Part shown: piece by piece, positions 20,862 through 30,790 of the stretch
Numbering within the stretch: position 1 is the stretch's first letter
Layout: each line of letters opens with the position of its first letter
Source: Chitinivibrionales bacterium
Lineage (GTDB): Bacteria > Fibrobacterota > Chitinivibrionia > Chitinivibrionales > WJKA01
DNA length: 64,000 nt
Assembly (NCBI GenBank): GCA_014728295.1
Contig: WJLW01000015.1
Coordinates: 1-64,000, forward strand
Direction of reading: 5' to 3'
Position numbers and translations under genes: made by a program
Notes under the pieces: model-generated
Told to the model about the DNA's origin: nothing
The model's database searches: none
What the model saw: only the letters and a program-made list of their open reading frames with translations

Positions 20862-21161
20862 TCACGCCAGAAAAGATTCCCACATTTTCAAATCTTTGCA
20901 AGTCTCTGTGTTGAGCGTAAGGGCGGGAAATTTCCGGTACGAGAACCAGTTGAGGTCAAACTTAATGGCACGAAAGGGGAATCGAGGATTGACGATTCCC
21001 AGCCTCGACGTCGCGGCAAGTGATCCTTTCATATGTATTCTCTCAGCCAGATCCATGACGCCATACATGGCGCCGGCATTATCTATAGCAAAGATGGCCA
21101 AAGCTGGAATGCCTGGAACGTTGACGCTTTTGATCTGAAACCCGCCTTGCTTTGCAAACAT
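20862..21161 (-). pseudogene. Truncated glycoside-hydrolase-like fragment (GH20/GH67 N-terminal-type fold)
   Basis: AIFAIDNAGAMYGVMDLAERI...NPRFPFRAIKFDLNWFSYRKFPAL...TCKDLKMWESFLA, then in-frame TGA; no catalytic domain follows. Confidence 0.5.
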
Positions 21162-23383
21162 TATTCAAAGGCCACATCATCTGCCCCATTGTCCTGAAAC
21201 GTATTCTGAGCGGCGACCTGTGCGGGCCCATCGGTAACCGAATGGTCCAGGCCGTTTATCTGCGCTCCTTCATTGATGGTAATACCGAACTTACCGCTGT
21301 GTGATATGGTCGAATTGGTCAGTGATAATTGAGCTGATTCATCTAAACCGATATTTGTCTGCCCATCCTGATTATACGCACCATACAACCAGAAAGGCGA
21401 ATCGCCATCACCACCATAGCTGACCCGAACAAATTCCATGCTGTTTGCAGCATCGTTGGAAGCAATGCGGATACCGGCCCACCGTGTGCCGCCGGCTTCG
21501 TTCGCACTCGTAAACACAATAGAATCCATTGCCGTGCCCACTGCGTTTATGGAACCGGTAAGAGAAACATCGAGTTGAATATCATCCCGAAAATGCAACT
21601 GCGCGCCGGCAGCTATTGTCAACGGAGCACTTGCGGTCACTTTGCCGGAAAACAACCAGGGCACATCGTTATAAAGCGAAACCCATCGTACAGCACTACT
21701 CTGACTGACCGATGACCGGTATATCCGCACAGCATCGGTACCATTATTCTCAAAGTGAGTCATACTGTCAATTGCAGCCATAGTACCGGCGTTAATCACA
21801 AGCGGTTCCGTGCCATTACTTTCAAAAACATTATACGCAAAAGACGTAAGCGATGCCTGGTCATCGGCAACCAATCCTATCGCATCGCTCATTCCGACGT
21901 AACTGTTTGTCACAGCCAGACGGGCATCGTCTTCCAAAGAGATATTCGCCGCCACATTTGTGTTATACCCATTGTATAGCCAGAATGCATTGTCACCACC
22001 GCCATATTCGACACGGGTGTATTCAAGCAGGTTCCGGCTGTCACTTGATGCAAAATATAATCCGCCCCACGTAATATCTCCCTCCCTGCCGGCACTGGTA
22101 AAAGTTATCGGCTGGTTCGGCCCGCCATCGGCGATGAACACTCCGTTTATACCAACCGAAATGAATTTGTCTTCGGCAGTTTCAAACACCGCATCGCCGG
22201 ATACCGTTACCATTCCGTTAATCGTGACATTGCCGGAGAAATAATACGTCCCATTCGAACCCAATCGTGACCACACATGGGTTTCACCCGCCGGCACGGA
22301 GGAATTGTACACCCGTACCACCTTGCGAATATGGTCCGAGAGATCTATTGAACTGTCGATATATCCAGTATCATTTTCAATATCTTCACCAAAGAACATT
22401 GGTGGTTCCGTTGAATCATCATACACGGTATTGGTACTGATTTTGGTCAGTTCTTTTGCCGGTATAAATATATCAGCATACGTGTTCCCATACAATCTAT
22501 TTACCTGAAATGAGTCGAGTGATGCAGTTTCGTTGAGCAGGATACCAAACGCCGCACCGTGAGAAATACGTGAATGCCACACACTGAGACGAGCATCATC
22601 GTCAAGTGCAACATTCGCAGCGACATTGCTATTATACCCCTCATACAGCCAAAACATGTCGGCCCCACCGGCATGAGTCACTTTCGTGTAGGAAAGTACA
22701 TTGCGCGTGTCACTCGATGAATACAGCAACCCTCCCCAGACTTCGCCGCCTGCTATATCGCGCGATGTAAATATGACTGAATCACCGGCGGTACCCTGCG
22801 AAATAAGTACACCGTTCCGGTCAATATGAATTGTTCGGTTTTTACTTATCTCTATACGTACTCCAGCCTCAACGGTCAACATAGCACTGATTGAAATATC
22901 TGATGTAACATAATAATCAGCCTGAGCAGTATCCTCAAACAAATCCACCAAAGTCCTGTCCGCAGTAATAGAGCCCAGGATTTCAACCCCCACAGAAATT
23001 GTTACCATCGCAGTATCCTGCAACATGCCATCGCTGACAATCAGCCGCACCCGGTACATTCCCAGCGAGTCAAAAGACAGCAGAAAGAGGCTGTCGGCAC
23101 TGTCGCTTATTGCCGGTGCCGATGGAGAAGCGGGTCGCTCAACGACTGACCACTGATAGCGCAACGAATCATCATTGTTATCCGAAGAATAAGCGCCATC
23201 AAGCTGCACCGTGTCGCCGATACTTGCCGTTGTATCACCCACGATAATAGCAGAAGGAGCATCATTTGCCTGGCTATTGTTCGGTGCATTTACCGGATTA
23301 GTGTCGGTCCCCAGATCACACCCCCACAAAACAAAGAAAGCACTAAAGCTGAAAGGTTTTATCAATTGCGTCATTAACTTCAT
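21161..23383 (-). CDS. Lipoprotein with PKD/Ig-like domain and three right-handed beta-helix-like repeats
   Basis: Lipobox-like FVLWGC; PKD-like DAPSAIIVGDTTASIGDTVQLDGAYSSDNNDDSLRYQWSVVERP; three WGGLxxSSxDxRNxLxYTxVxxGGxxxFWLYxGYNxxVAANxxLxDDARL repeats. Confidence 0.78.
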   Translation of the reverse strand: MKLMTQLIKPFSFSAFFVLWGCDLGTDTNPVNAPNNSQANDAPSAIIVGDTTASIGDTVQLDGAYSSDNNDDSLRYQWSVVERPASPSAPAISDSADSLFLLSFDSLGMYRVRLIVSDGMLQDTAMVTISVGVEILGSITADRTLVDLFEDTAQADYYVTSDISISAMLTVEAGVRIEISKNRTIHIDRNGVLISQGTAGDSVIFTSRDIAGGEVWGGLLYSSSDTRNVLSYTKVTHAGGADMFWLYEGYNSNVAANVALDDDARLSVWHSRISHGAAFGILLNETASLDSFQVNRLYGNTYADIFIPAKELTKISTNTVYDDSTEPPMFFGEDIENDTGYIDSSIDLSDHIRKVVRVYNSSVPAGETHVWSRLGSNGTYYFSGNVTINGMVTVSGDAVFETAEDKFISVGINGVFIADGGPNQPITFTSAGREGDITWGGLYFASSDSRNLLEYTRVEYGGGDNAFWLYNGYNTNVAANISLEDDARLAVTNSYVGMSDAIGLVADDQASLTSFAYNVFESNGTEPLVINAGTMAAIDSMTHFENNGTDAVRIYRSSVSQSSAVRWVSLYNDVPWLFSGKVTASAPLTIAAGAQLHFRDDIQLDVSLTGSINAVGTAMDSIVFTSANEAGGTRWAGIRIASNDAANSMEFVRVSYGGDGDSPFWLYGAYNQDGQTNIGLDESAQLSLTNSTISHSGKFGITINEGAQINGLDHSVTDGPAQVAAQNTFQDNGADDVAFE

Positions 23384-23767
23384 GGTCCCTCCATGTCGTT
23401 TAGATTAAACGGCTTCAGGTTCACCTGTTGAAAAGACGCAAATTTCATTCCGAACATGTTTTTGATGAGGACCAAGTGATAGGCAATGCATTATACGCCT
23501 ACAGGCATCTACGTGCGATCGCCTGGTATACTTGGACAATTCTGTCATGTTTTGGAGTGTGTGGGCTCGCGAAATGTTATGTTGGCCGTCCAGAGACTTT
23601 TTTCCCAACAAATCTCATGTTGCCCATGCTTTCTGTTTCGACTTTTTCAATCTTTGTGCCTGATCAGGTCAATTTGACCAGCGCATCCTGTTTTATTTGA
23701 CCGATTTTATTTAACACCTCTCTGCTCGGAACCCATAAAATAGTATTCGTAACTATCCGGTCACTTT

Positions 23768-24193
23768 TTACCGGATTTCATAGCTTTTTTGCACATCGAT
23801 TCGTCTCCTTTGCAAGTTAAAGATTCTGCGGGTGTGTGCCAGGCTGTCGCAGATCAGTTGCACTACGGACTGGAGGACGTGGTCCTCAAGCATCGCTCGA
23901 CCGTCCAGCAGCGAGCCGGCCCATATCAAATGGAGACGGCGCAATTTTTCCAGAAAAAACCGGATATGGGGGATAACATCCGGGCACCCCTGGATTTCAT
24001 CGAGAAACAGCAATGTGTCATCCGCATGCAGACTGGCTCCGGAATCGCGCTCGATTGCTTTTACCGTGTCGGCGAACGACTGAGAAATCAGCTTTTTCGT
24101 ATCGAAATCTTCAAGATTCAATGATATATAACGGGTATACTTCTTGCCGAATTCATCGATAAGAGTAGTTTTCCCAACCTGTCGCGCTCCTCA
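23768..24193 (-). pseudogene. Truncated AAA ATPase (AAA_14/DUF4143-type) fragment
   Basis: Reverse strand reads GARQVGKTTLIDEFGKKYTRYISLNLEDFDTKKLISQSFADTVKAIERDSG...TLLFLDEIQGCPDVIPHIRFFLEK; in-frame TGA directly before the Walker A; C-terminal part lost. Confidence 0.75.
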
Positions 24194-24596
24194 TTGAGAA
24201 AATCCTTCGGCATTGCAATCTCAGCAAGGATGCACCGCCTCGACCACCGCCGCTCGAAAGGCTCGGGACCCCGGTATTGGTTACCGAATCCCAACTCGAT
24301 TAGGATTTTTTGTCACTCCGTTCTGCTACGTAAGGAGTACGAACCTTTCAGGTTCAAACTATTGTAGATTTTGCGCGGTCTGACGGAACTGCATCTGATA
24401 ATCTCCTCGCAGTGAAGCCCCGGATACCGGCAATTGCCTTTTCGCGCAAAACGAGTGCTTCCGGGCTCCGAAACAACCGCAGAAAGATTAGACTTGAATC
24501 CCAAATCGCTGAAATCACCGGAAAGCCGAAAAATTTTTGCTCCAGCATAGTCAAGCAGTGTATCTTAATTGTTGTAAGTCAAAAAATCTAATTCTA

Positions 24597-26375
24597 TCAG
24601 TTAGACTGCTGTGAAAGCTGTTGTCTGAGCATAAATAATTTGGGCAATTCTCCAAATGTGGCAGGGTTCTTTCTGCATTGCGCTAAAAATTTTCCGATAT
24701 TACTTTCGGGAGAATCAGAATACAAATTTCTCACCGTTTGTGAAAATGTGGCCGGCTCTTCCCAGTATGGTACCAGTAATTGAATACGATCGCATAATAT
24801 CTGAACCGTTGCATGGTCTCCAATATCCGCAAATAACCGGGCCAGCCGAAAAAGAGTCAAGGTGTCTTCAGGATAAAATGTGAGTACTGAGGTAAGTGTT
24901 GTTACAGCGCTTTGTAAATCTTTGGCCTCGTTGAAAATATCAGCCATCAGAATAAGTGCATCACGGTAAGAGGGCACTTTTTTTGAGGCTTCATAGGCCA
25001 ATCTCAGCGCGCGGGATTTGTTTCCTCTGTTATAAAATGCTCGAGCAGTCCCCATTTGACGAAATGGTTGCAGATGATCTGTCGATGAAACCGGCTCAGA
25101 CAGAGGCATCATTGGAAGAACCTGCACTGGACATATTCTTAGACATCCCAAAATACGCGCACCATCTCTGAATTGCATTACCGCATCCCTGATCCTTTCG
25201 CGATATGAAACATCGTTCTGACGCTGTCCGGGATGGGTTCGGAATGAAGACATTGTTTCTGCGAGGTAACACAAATCTCCCTGTGACAGCAGGGTAATCC
25301 ACAGTGCCATATCACAATTTCTAATTGGATCGCGGCCGGCAAACCCAACCAAAAGCGGGTTAAATTTCAGGACATCCCGACGCCTGAAAAGAGTCGATGT
25401 TGGCTCTCCCACAAAATTAAATAATCCCGGTGCGATTTTTGTGATAACCGACCCCCCATCAATAATGACGTCGCCTGCAGAAGGTGGCAGGGTTGCTGGA
25501 ATATCAGGAAGCACATCTCCTTTTTCATCAATTCGGGAACGCCGGGAAGTAACCAGCGTACATTCTGGATATCGTTCTAACACAGTGACCATTTTCTCTA
25601 CACACTCAGGACCAATCAGATCATCATCGTTGACAAATTTGCAATACTCTCCTTGCGATAATTCAATACACTGCGCATAATTTCTTTTTCCCCAAATTCG
25701 TTCTCTATTCTTATAATAAGAAATCGAAATTGGAGAATTTGAATACTCATCAACAATGTTACGAATTGAATCATCGGGACTGTCATCACAAATTATGCAC
25801 TCGCAATTTTTATATGATTGCGAACATACACTTTCCAGTGCCTCACGAAAAAAATCAGCCTTGTAAGCAGGAATCAAGATACTAACTAATGGATGTGACT
25901 CGGGAATGGGTTCCGAATAGTTCGTATCCTGATTGGAAGAAAATGCGTTCCTGTACCCGGATTCCGAACATTTTCGCCGATCTGTTCTTATTGCCTGTAA
26001 TTGCTCGCCTGCTGGTTGCGATGGAACTTCAAATCCTACCGCGCGAAGCATTGTATGCAGAGAATCAATTCCCCAGACACCTGTTTGCGGCGGATCTGTC
26101 CAGGCGACGGGATCTCCTCCGGAAAAATCACTTTTCAATTCAATTTTATTAAGGGTTAGAGTTTTTCCAGGACAAAGAATACGGCGGCATTCCCGCAATA
26201 GTGCGGAAAAATTTTGGCTATTAAAACTGTCTGTATTAAATGCTACCTGAATTGAACTGAGACTTGTATTTTTAATTGGTAAAAAAAGCAAAATGTCAGC
26301 TAAAATGAATCGATTCGGTTTATATTCAATGAGTACCGAGTGGGGTGAATGCCAGTGAAGTTTGCCGTGATACAT
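24597..26375 (-). CDS. Multidomain glycosyltransferase: methyltransferase-like N-terminal remnant + GT2 + TPR-like tail
   Basis: HPLVSILIPAYKADFFREALESVCSQSYKNCECIICDDSPDD...KFVNDDDLIGPECVEKM (GT2 GT-A); N-terminal ALLRECRRILCPGKTL methyltransferase-like; C-terminal TPR-like helices. Confidence 0.8.
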   Translation of the reverse strand: MYHGKLHWHSPHSVLIEYKPNRFILADILLFLPIKNTSLSSIQVAFNTDSFNSQNFSALLRECRRILCPGKTLTLNKIELKSDFSGGDPVAWTDPPQTGVWGIDSLHTMLRAVGFEVPSQPAGEQLQAIRTDRRKCSESGYRNAFSSNQDTNYSEPIPESHPLVSILIPAYKADFFREALESVCSQSYKNCECIICDDSPDDSIRNIVDEYSNSPISISYYKNRERIWGKRNYAQCIELSQGEYCKFVNDDDLIGPECVEKMVTVLERYPECTLVTSRRSRIDEKGDVLPDIPATLPPSAGDVIIDGGSVITKIAPGLFNFVGEPTSTLFRRRDVLKFNPLLVGFAGRDPIRNCDMALWITLLSQGDLCYLAETMSSFRTHPGQRQNDVSYRERIRDAVMQFRDGARILGCLRICPVQVLPMMPLSEPVSSTDHLQPFRQMGTARAFYNRGNKSRALRLAYEASKKVPSYRDALILMADIFNEAKDLQSAVTTLTSVLTFYPEDTLTLFRLARLFADIGDHATVQILCDRIQLLVPYWEEPATFSQTVRNLYSDSPESNIGKFLAQCRKNPATFGELPKLFMLRQQLSQQSN

Positions 26376-27609
26376 TGTTCTCCTCAGTCATATCATCAGA
26401 AATTGATTGTGGTTCGTTTTTAAGTAATTGGCTTTTCAACGATTCAGATTGAATATATGCTGTCTCAACCAGCTCTCCAATTTTCTGAATGATTCCCTGA
26501 TCAATTGCAGTTCCGGTTGGGAAAGTTAAAACTTCATCAAGTGCATTTTCAGTAATTGGAAGCGAACCGGGAGAAACCCGATAGAGTGATCGATAGGGTT
26601 CCATTTTATGACAACCAGGATAAAAGTAACGTCGGACGCGAATGTTTTCTGCCTGCAACAGCCGCATTAATTGGTTCCGGCTAAGACCAAATTCACTCTC
26701 TTTTACACGTACCGTAATATACTGGTAATTTGTTTTTTTATCCACTGAATGTTCAATAAGTGAAATTCCCGGAATTCTGGAAAACTCGAGTTGGTACGAA
26801 TGATAATTTCTTCTGTTACACGCCTCAAAGGTATCGATTGATTCCAGCGATGTCAGTCCCATCGATGCACAAACTTCATTCATTTTTCCGTTGACTCCAA
26901 TGTATATAACCGAATCCTCACCGGCAAATCCGAAGTTTTGCATCAGTCGAATTTTTCGTGCAAGTACATCATTGTTAGTAGCAACAGCCCCGCCTTCGAA
27001 TGTATTAAAAAATTTTGTTGCATGAAAACTAAAAACTTCGGCATCACCAAACGAACCTATCATTTTTCCACCGGTACCCTCTACATCAAATGCATGTGCA
27101 GCATCGAATAATAATTTTAACCTGTGGCGGGCTGCGATAGATTCAAGAGCATCGGTATCACATGAACGACCCCACAAATGAACGCCGATTATGCCTGTTG
27201 TACGTGGAGTAATGAGTTTTTCTACAGAGAGAGGATTAATCGTTAGCGTGCCTGGATTTACATCGGCAAAAACAGGTTTAATCTGCTGCCACTGGAGCGC
27301 GTGAGCAGTCGCAATGAATGTCATGGAGGGGACAATTACTTCTCCGGTTAACCCAGTTGAACGAATAGCAATTTCAAGTGCAGTTGTTCCATTCGACATT
27401 AAAATAACGTGACGGACTCCAAGTCGGTCCCGCAGCTTTTCCTCGAGTTCCTGGACTCGCGGTCCTTTGTTTGTTAATCGGCGCTCGCGAAGTGACAAAC
27501 GAATTCGTTCGATGAGCTTTTCCTCATCTCCAATATTTGGACTCCCAACATGTAACATTTCGTTGAATGCCGGTTTCCCACCAAGAAGTGCCCAGGTTAG
27601 ATTTTTCAT
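26326..27609 (-). CDS. DegT/DnrJ/EryC1/StrS-family PLP aminotransferase
   Basis: VILMSNGTTALEIAIRSTGLTGEVIVPSMTFIATAHAL...LLFDAAHAFDVE...VFSFHATKFFNTFEGGAVATN. Confidence 0.92.
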   Translation of the reverse strand: MKNLTWALLGGKPAFNEMLHVGSPNIGDEEKLIERIRLSLRERRLTNKGPRVQELEEKLRDRLGVRHVILMSNGTTALEIAIRSTGLTGEVIVPSMTFIATAHALQWQQIKPVFADVNPGTLTINPLSVEKLITPRTTGIIGVHLWGRSCDTDALESIAARHRLKLLFDAAHAFDVEGTGGKMIGSFGDAEVFSFHATKFFNTFEGGAVATNNDVLARKIRLMQNFGFAGEDSVIYIGVNGKMNEVCASMGLTSLESIDTFEACNRRNYHSYQLEFSRIPGISLIEHSVDKKTNYQYITVRVKESEFGLSRNQLMRLLQAENIRVRRYFYPGCHKMEPYRSLYRVSPGSLPITENALDEVLTFPTGTAIDQGIIQKIGELVETAYIQSESLKSQLLKNEPQSISDDMTEENNVSRQTSLAFTPLGTH

Positions 27610-28619
27610 AGGTCCAGATCCTCTCCTCCAAACTCTTTCCAGGCTGATCGAATTGCCTCAACATCTGAATCAGTAAGCCTCACTACATTCCCGGAAGTTA
27701 GCCGCTCAGGGCCGGTATAATCTATTGGTAATTCAACTCCAAATGAAGAATAAGCTACTTGAATTTGCTTGTAAACAAGGGAAGGGTTTTCGCAAAAATC
27801 TTCATACGCAATTGTAAGAGAATGCGTATCGGGAATTGAGTTAAGTCCACTTTCAACTTCTTTGTTTTTGAAATAGACCTGGCCAACAACTTGTGCAATT
27901 GGATCAAGTTTAGAGAGCTCTTCGTACTGAGGTGTTTTTATTGAATACCATTTTTTTCGATCGCCAAAAAATTTTTCCCGACATTCCAGCAAAGACTGAA
28001 TGTTATAAAAAGGCTTTCGATGCATATTTAAAAAGAGAGCTCCCGAAGAGAATATTGAATCAACAAAAGGGATGTTTTGCTCAAGCAACATTCCCTTTGT
28101 AGCAACAGGCTTATTAAAAACAGATTCGATTGCCGCAAATCCCGCGGCAAACCCGAATGTATTAACTTTCGGTTCTTGTTCGGGGGTCATTTTTGATGGT
28201 TCAACAATTGGAATGAACCGGCGCCAGTAATACCAGAATTCATTTGGCGCTAATACACCTTTGCTTTTACCAAGGTCAGAATCGAAAGGGATGGTGTGCT
28301 GGAACGCCTGAAATTCACCCTTAAAATCATAGGCCGGGTCAGTAAGCATTTGCTGAATGCGAGCACCAACATACGGAGCCCGGTAAAATCGGGAAAGCAG
28401 GTTTGATGGATACGCAAATGCGCCACTGGCGGCCAAAAACTGCATTGTAACTGTTGATCCAGACCTGGGGCCTCCAACGACGAATAATATCGGATACCGG
28501 GGAACGTTGAATCGGGATTCGACAAAATCCTCTACCGGACCCAACAGCTCGGACAACTCCTTGAGTAAATTCTCAAGGTTTTCGTTCCTCGCATAGTTTT
28601 GAGAACGATTTTCTCTCAT
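27606..28619 (-). CDS. Sulfotransferase-family protein
   Basis: PILFVVGGPRSGSTVTMQFLAASGAFAYPSNL (PAPS 5'-phosphosulfate loop-like) and C-terminal SLTIAYEDFCENPSLVYKQI. Confidence 0.82.
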   Translation of the reverse strand: MRENRSQNYARNENLENLLKELSELLGPVEDFVESRFNVPRYPILFVVGGPRSGSTVTMQFLAASGAFAYPSNLLSRFYRAPYVGARIQQMLTDPAYDFKGEFQAFQHTIPFDSDLGKSKGVLAPNEFWYYWRRFIPIVEPSKMTPEQEPKVNTFGFAAGFAAIESVFNKPVATKGMLLEQNIPFVDSIFSSGALFLNMHRKPFYNIQSLLECREKFFGDRKKWYSIKTPQYEELSKLDPIAQVVGQVYFKNKEVESGLNSIPDTHSLTIAYEDFCENPSLVYKQIQVAYSSFGVELPIDYTGPERLTSGNVVRLTDSDVEAIRSAWKEFGGEDLDL

Positions 28620-29638
28620 TGTCTGGCATCCCTGTACGCAGGAAAAAAGTCCGTTTTTAAGCCGTGACTTAACCGATTGTATTCTTCAGGATTATTGATA
28701 TGCTTGCAAAGGTATGCTTGTGCGGTATTGGTGGACCAGCCTTTCTTGAATCGGCTCAGGCCATCGTTTTCCGAGGCAAAAGTTCCCGCGCCTGCGCCGA
28801 AATCTATTACCGAGAAACGCTCCTTAGTGTAGTGATCAATTACCTCGGCAAACAGTGCATAACTCGCACGATTCTGATAGCCTGAATCTGAATAGGCCGC
28901 CAGGTGATAGTAGACCCGGTTGCCGTTTTCGACCCACAAAGAAATACCGACAACTTTCTCATCGATATAGGCGCAAAAAACACTTACACCGGGCATTTCG
29001 AGTTGTTTTCTGAGAGAATACTCACTGAAAGCAGCAATTCCTGAAATTGAGTGCCGGGCAACAAGATTTTGGTACAGCCCCACCCAGGCATCATTCAGAT
29101 AATCCGTGCGGGTTATCTTTTTAATGTTTACGGATTTTTGTGATTTTTTAACATACCTCAGGTGGGATGATGGTAAAAGGCGGAGTGGATTTACAGTTAG
29201 ATCTGCGATAAAATGAACTTTATACGGCATAACACCGGCGTTCCATATGGCACTTAATTCCCTTGATGAAAGCCCTGCAAGAGGATCCGTGACAGCGACC
29301 ACTGAAACGAGGTCCTTTTCGAGCTCTCGAAAATCAGCTCGTAAAAGTGACCAATCCTGACAGCACATGAGAGGGTAACCACCTCTGGCATCCATAAATG
29401 AGCTTTGTGGAATGGACTTTTCAATCAAAAAAGAGCCACTGAGCGGGAGACTTCTGATTTGTCCGGCAAACTTAAGTGCGCTACGATATTCCTCTGACAA
29501 ATATGGGTGCACTGAGTACCCCAGGACAATTTGAGGTGTGCTAACAGCGTTCTTGGACAAATTGCTCATAATGTATTCATCGACAAGATCCAAAAATAGC
29601 TTTAGTGATATCATACCATAGTGGGGATTATTCAGCAA
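28616..29638 (-). CDS. GNAT/FemAB-like acyltransferase
   Basis: C-terminal GNAT-like VFCAYIDEKVVGISLWVENGNRVYYHLAAYSDSGYQNRASYALFAEVIDHYTKERFSVIDFGAGAG; ATGA overlap with next gene. Confidence 0.65.
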   Translation of the reverse strand: MLNNPHYGMISLKLFLDLVDEYIMSNLSKNAVSTPQIVLGYSVHPYLSEEYRSALKFAGQIRSLPLSGSFLIEKSIPQSSFMDARGGYPLMCCQDWSLLRADFRELEKDLVSVVAVTDPLAGLSSRELSAIWNAGVMPYKVHFIADLTVNPLRLLPSSHLRYVKKSQKSVNIKKITRTDYLNDAWVGLYQNLVARHSISGIAAFSEYSLRKQLEMPGVSVFCAYIDEKVVGISLWVENGNRVYYHLAAYSDSGYQNRASYALFAEVIDHYTKERFSVIDFGAGAGTFASENDGLSRFKKGWSTNTAQAYLCKHINNPEEYNRLSHGLKTDFFPAYRDARQ

Positions 29639-29994
29639 AGTTTGACGGCATTGCTACCTCCACGTAAAACTTTGAAAATGCGGCAATTAGCTAAAGCGGA
29701 ATAGAAATTTTTGATTGTTATTGATGTGGCCATGATGCACGCTCTGATACAATAGCCGATTTCTTATCGCTACTGGATAAAAGAAGAAAAAAAATTAGTT
29801 TGGCCAAATGATGTCGCTGTATCACATTGGAAACAGGCAGCTTAGGATATGATGCGAATTTTTTTTTGCACGAATGAACATTTAGACTCTCAGTTGGTAT
29901 CTTCTACGATTTTTGCGTATGTTTTTCGCAATATATCAAGATCGATTCCGGCTGACGTCTGACTTCTCCGGCGAAGCCGGTTCAGTATGTTGAA

Positions 29995-30690
29995 TTGAGC
30001 TATTCTGTGCAAAATTCGGGTCATACATTCCGCAAAACCTGCATGAATACACCTTTTTTGACGGCACGGGCACGAGATGCGACTTGGTCACACAATCGCC
30101 TCAGAGGTATTCAAAACATATTTGCCCGCGATCCTGCCCGTAGCGTTTGCATTTCTTCCAACAATAAACCGGCGATGATTTACCAACAGTATCAGGCAAA
30201 GTCAAACAAAGAGTGTGGCTTTGGCGCACCTAAGCGGATGTTCATTCGCTGGAGCAGCAGACAGCTTGACGAATTTGTTCGAGAGATTCGCCCGGTATTT
30301 GACTTCTCTCTGCCGATTCGCATATTGCCCAGGGCTGCATTCCGGCGCATTGTTGAAGATCTGTGCGCAGTTGCGCTTGGGTAAGCGATATCACGGCATG
30401 GGTATTGGCCAATGATGAGGTGGGCTGCATGCCCATGGATTATCTGTCTCGCCGTCGCATCGCAGTGCCAAAACACATTTCGATCATGGCATTCGACAAT
30501 GGCCTCGAATCCCTGCGACGCGGCATGAGTACCTACAGCTTCAATAATCACGCGCTTGCCAGGTCGCGGTTGTTGCGTTTCTTACCAATCGGAATACTTT
30601 CGAGCACTGTATGGCAAAAACACTCTTAAAATCAACGGCATGGTCTTAGACCGGTTGACAGTCAGGCATTGCATGCAGCAATCCAAAACC
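29995..30690 (+). pseudogene. Frameshifted remnant of a GntR/LacI-type transcriptional regulator (periplasmic-binding-like domain)
   Basis: AWVLANDEVGCMPMDYLSRRRIAVPKHISIMAFDNGLESLRRGMSTYSFNNHAL in frame 3, then KINGMVLDRLTVRH in another frame; no single ORF covers the region. Confidence 0.6.
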
Positions 30691-30790
30691 GCAATGCGCT
30701 CAGGATTATTTCAACAAGGCAGCGTACGCAACAAGTATATTGTTCCCGAAATCATAACTTTGCTCTTTTTCAAACAGAAAGGAATCCCCC

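Noticed and set aside
24200-24596. Short ORFs between the AAA fragment and the glycosyltransferase
   Set aside because: No recognisable family in any frame; probably non-coding or unidentifiable remnant.
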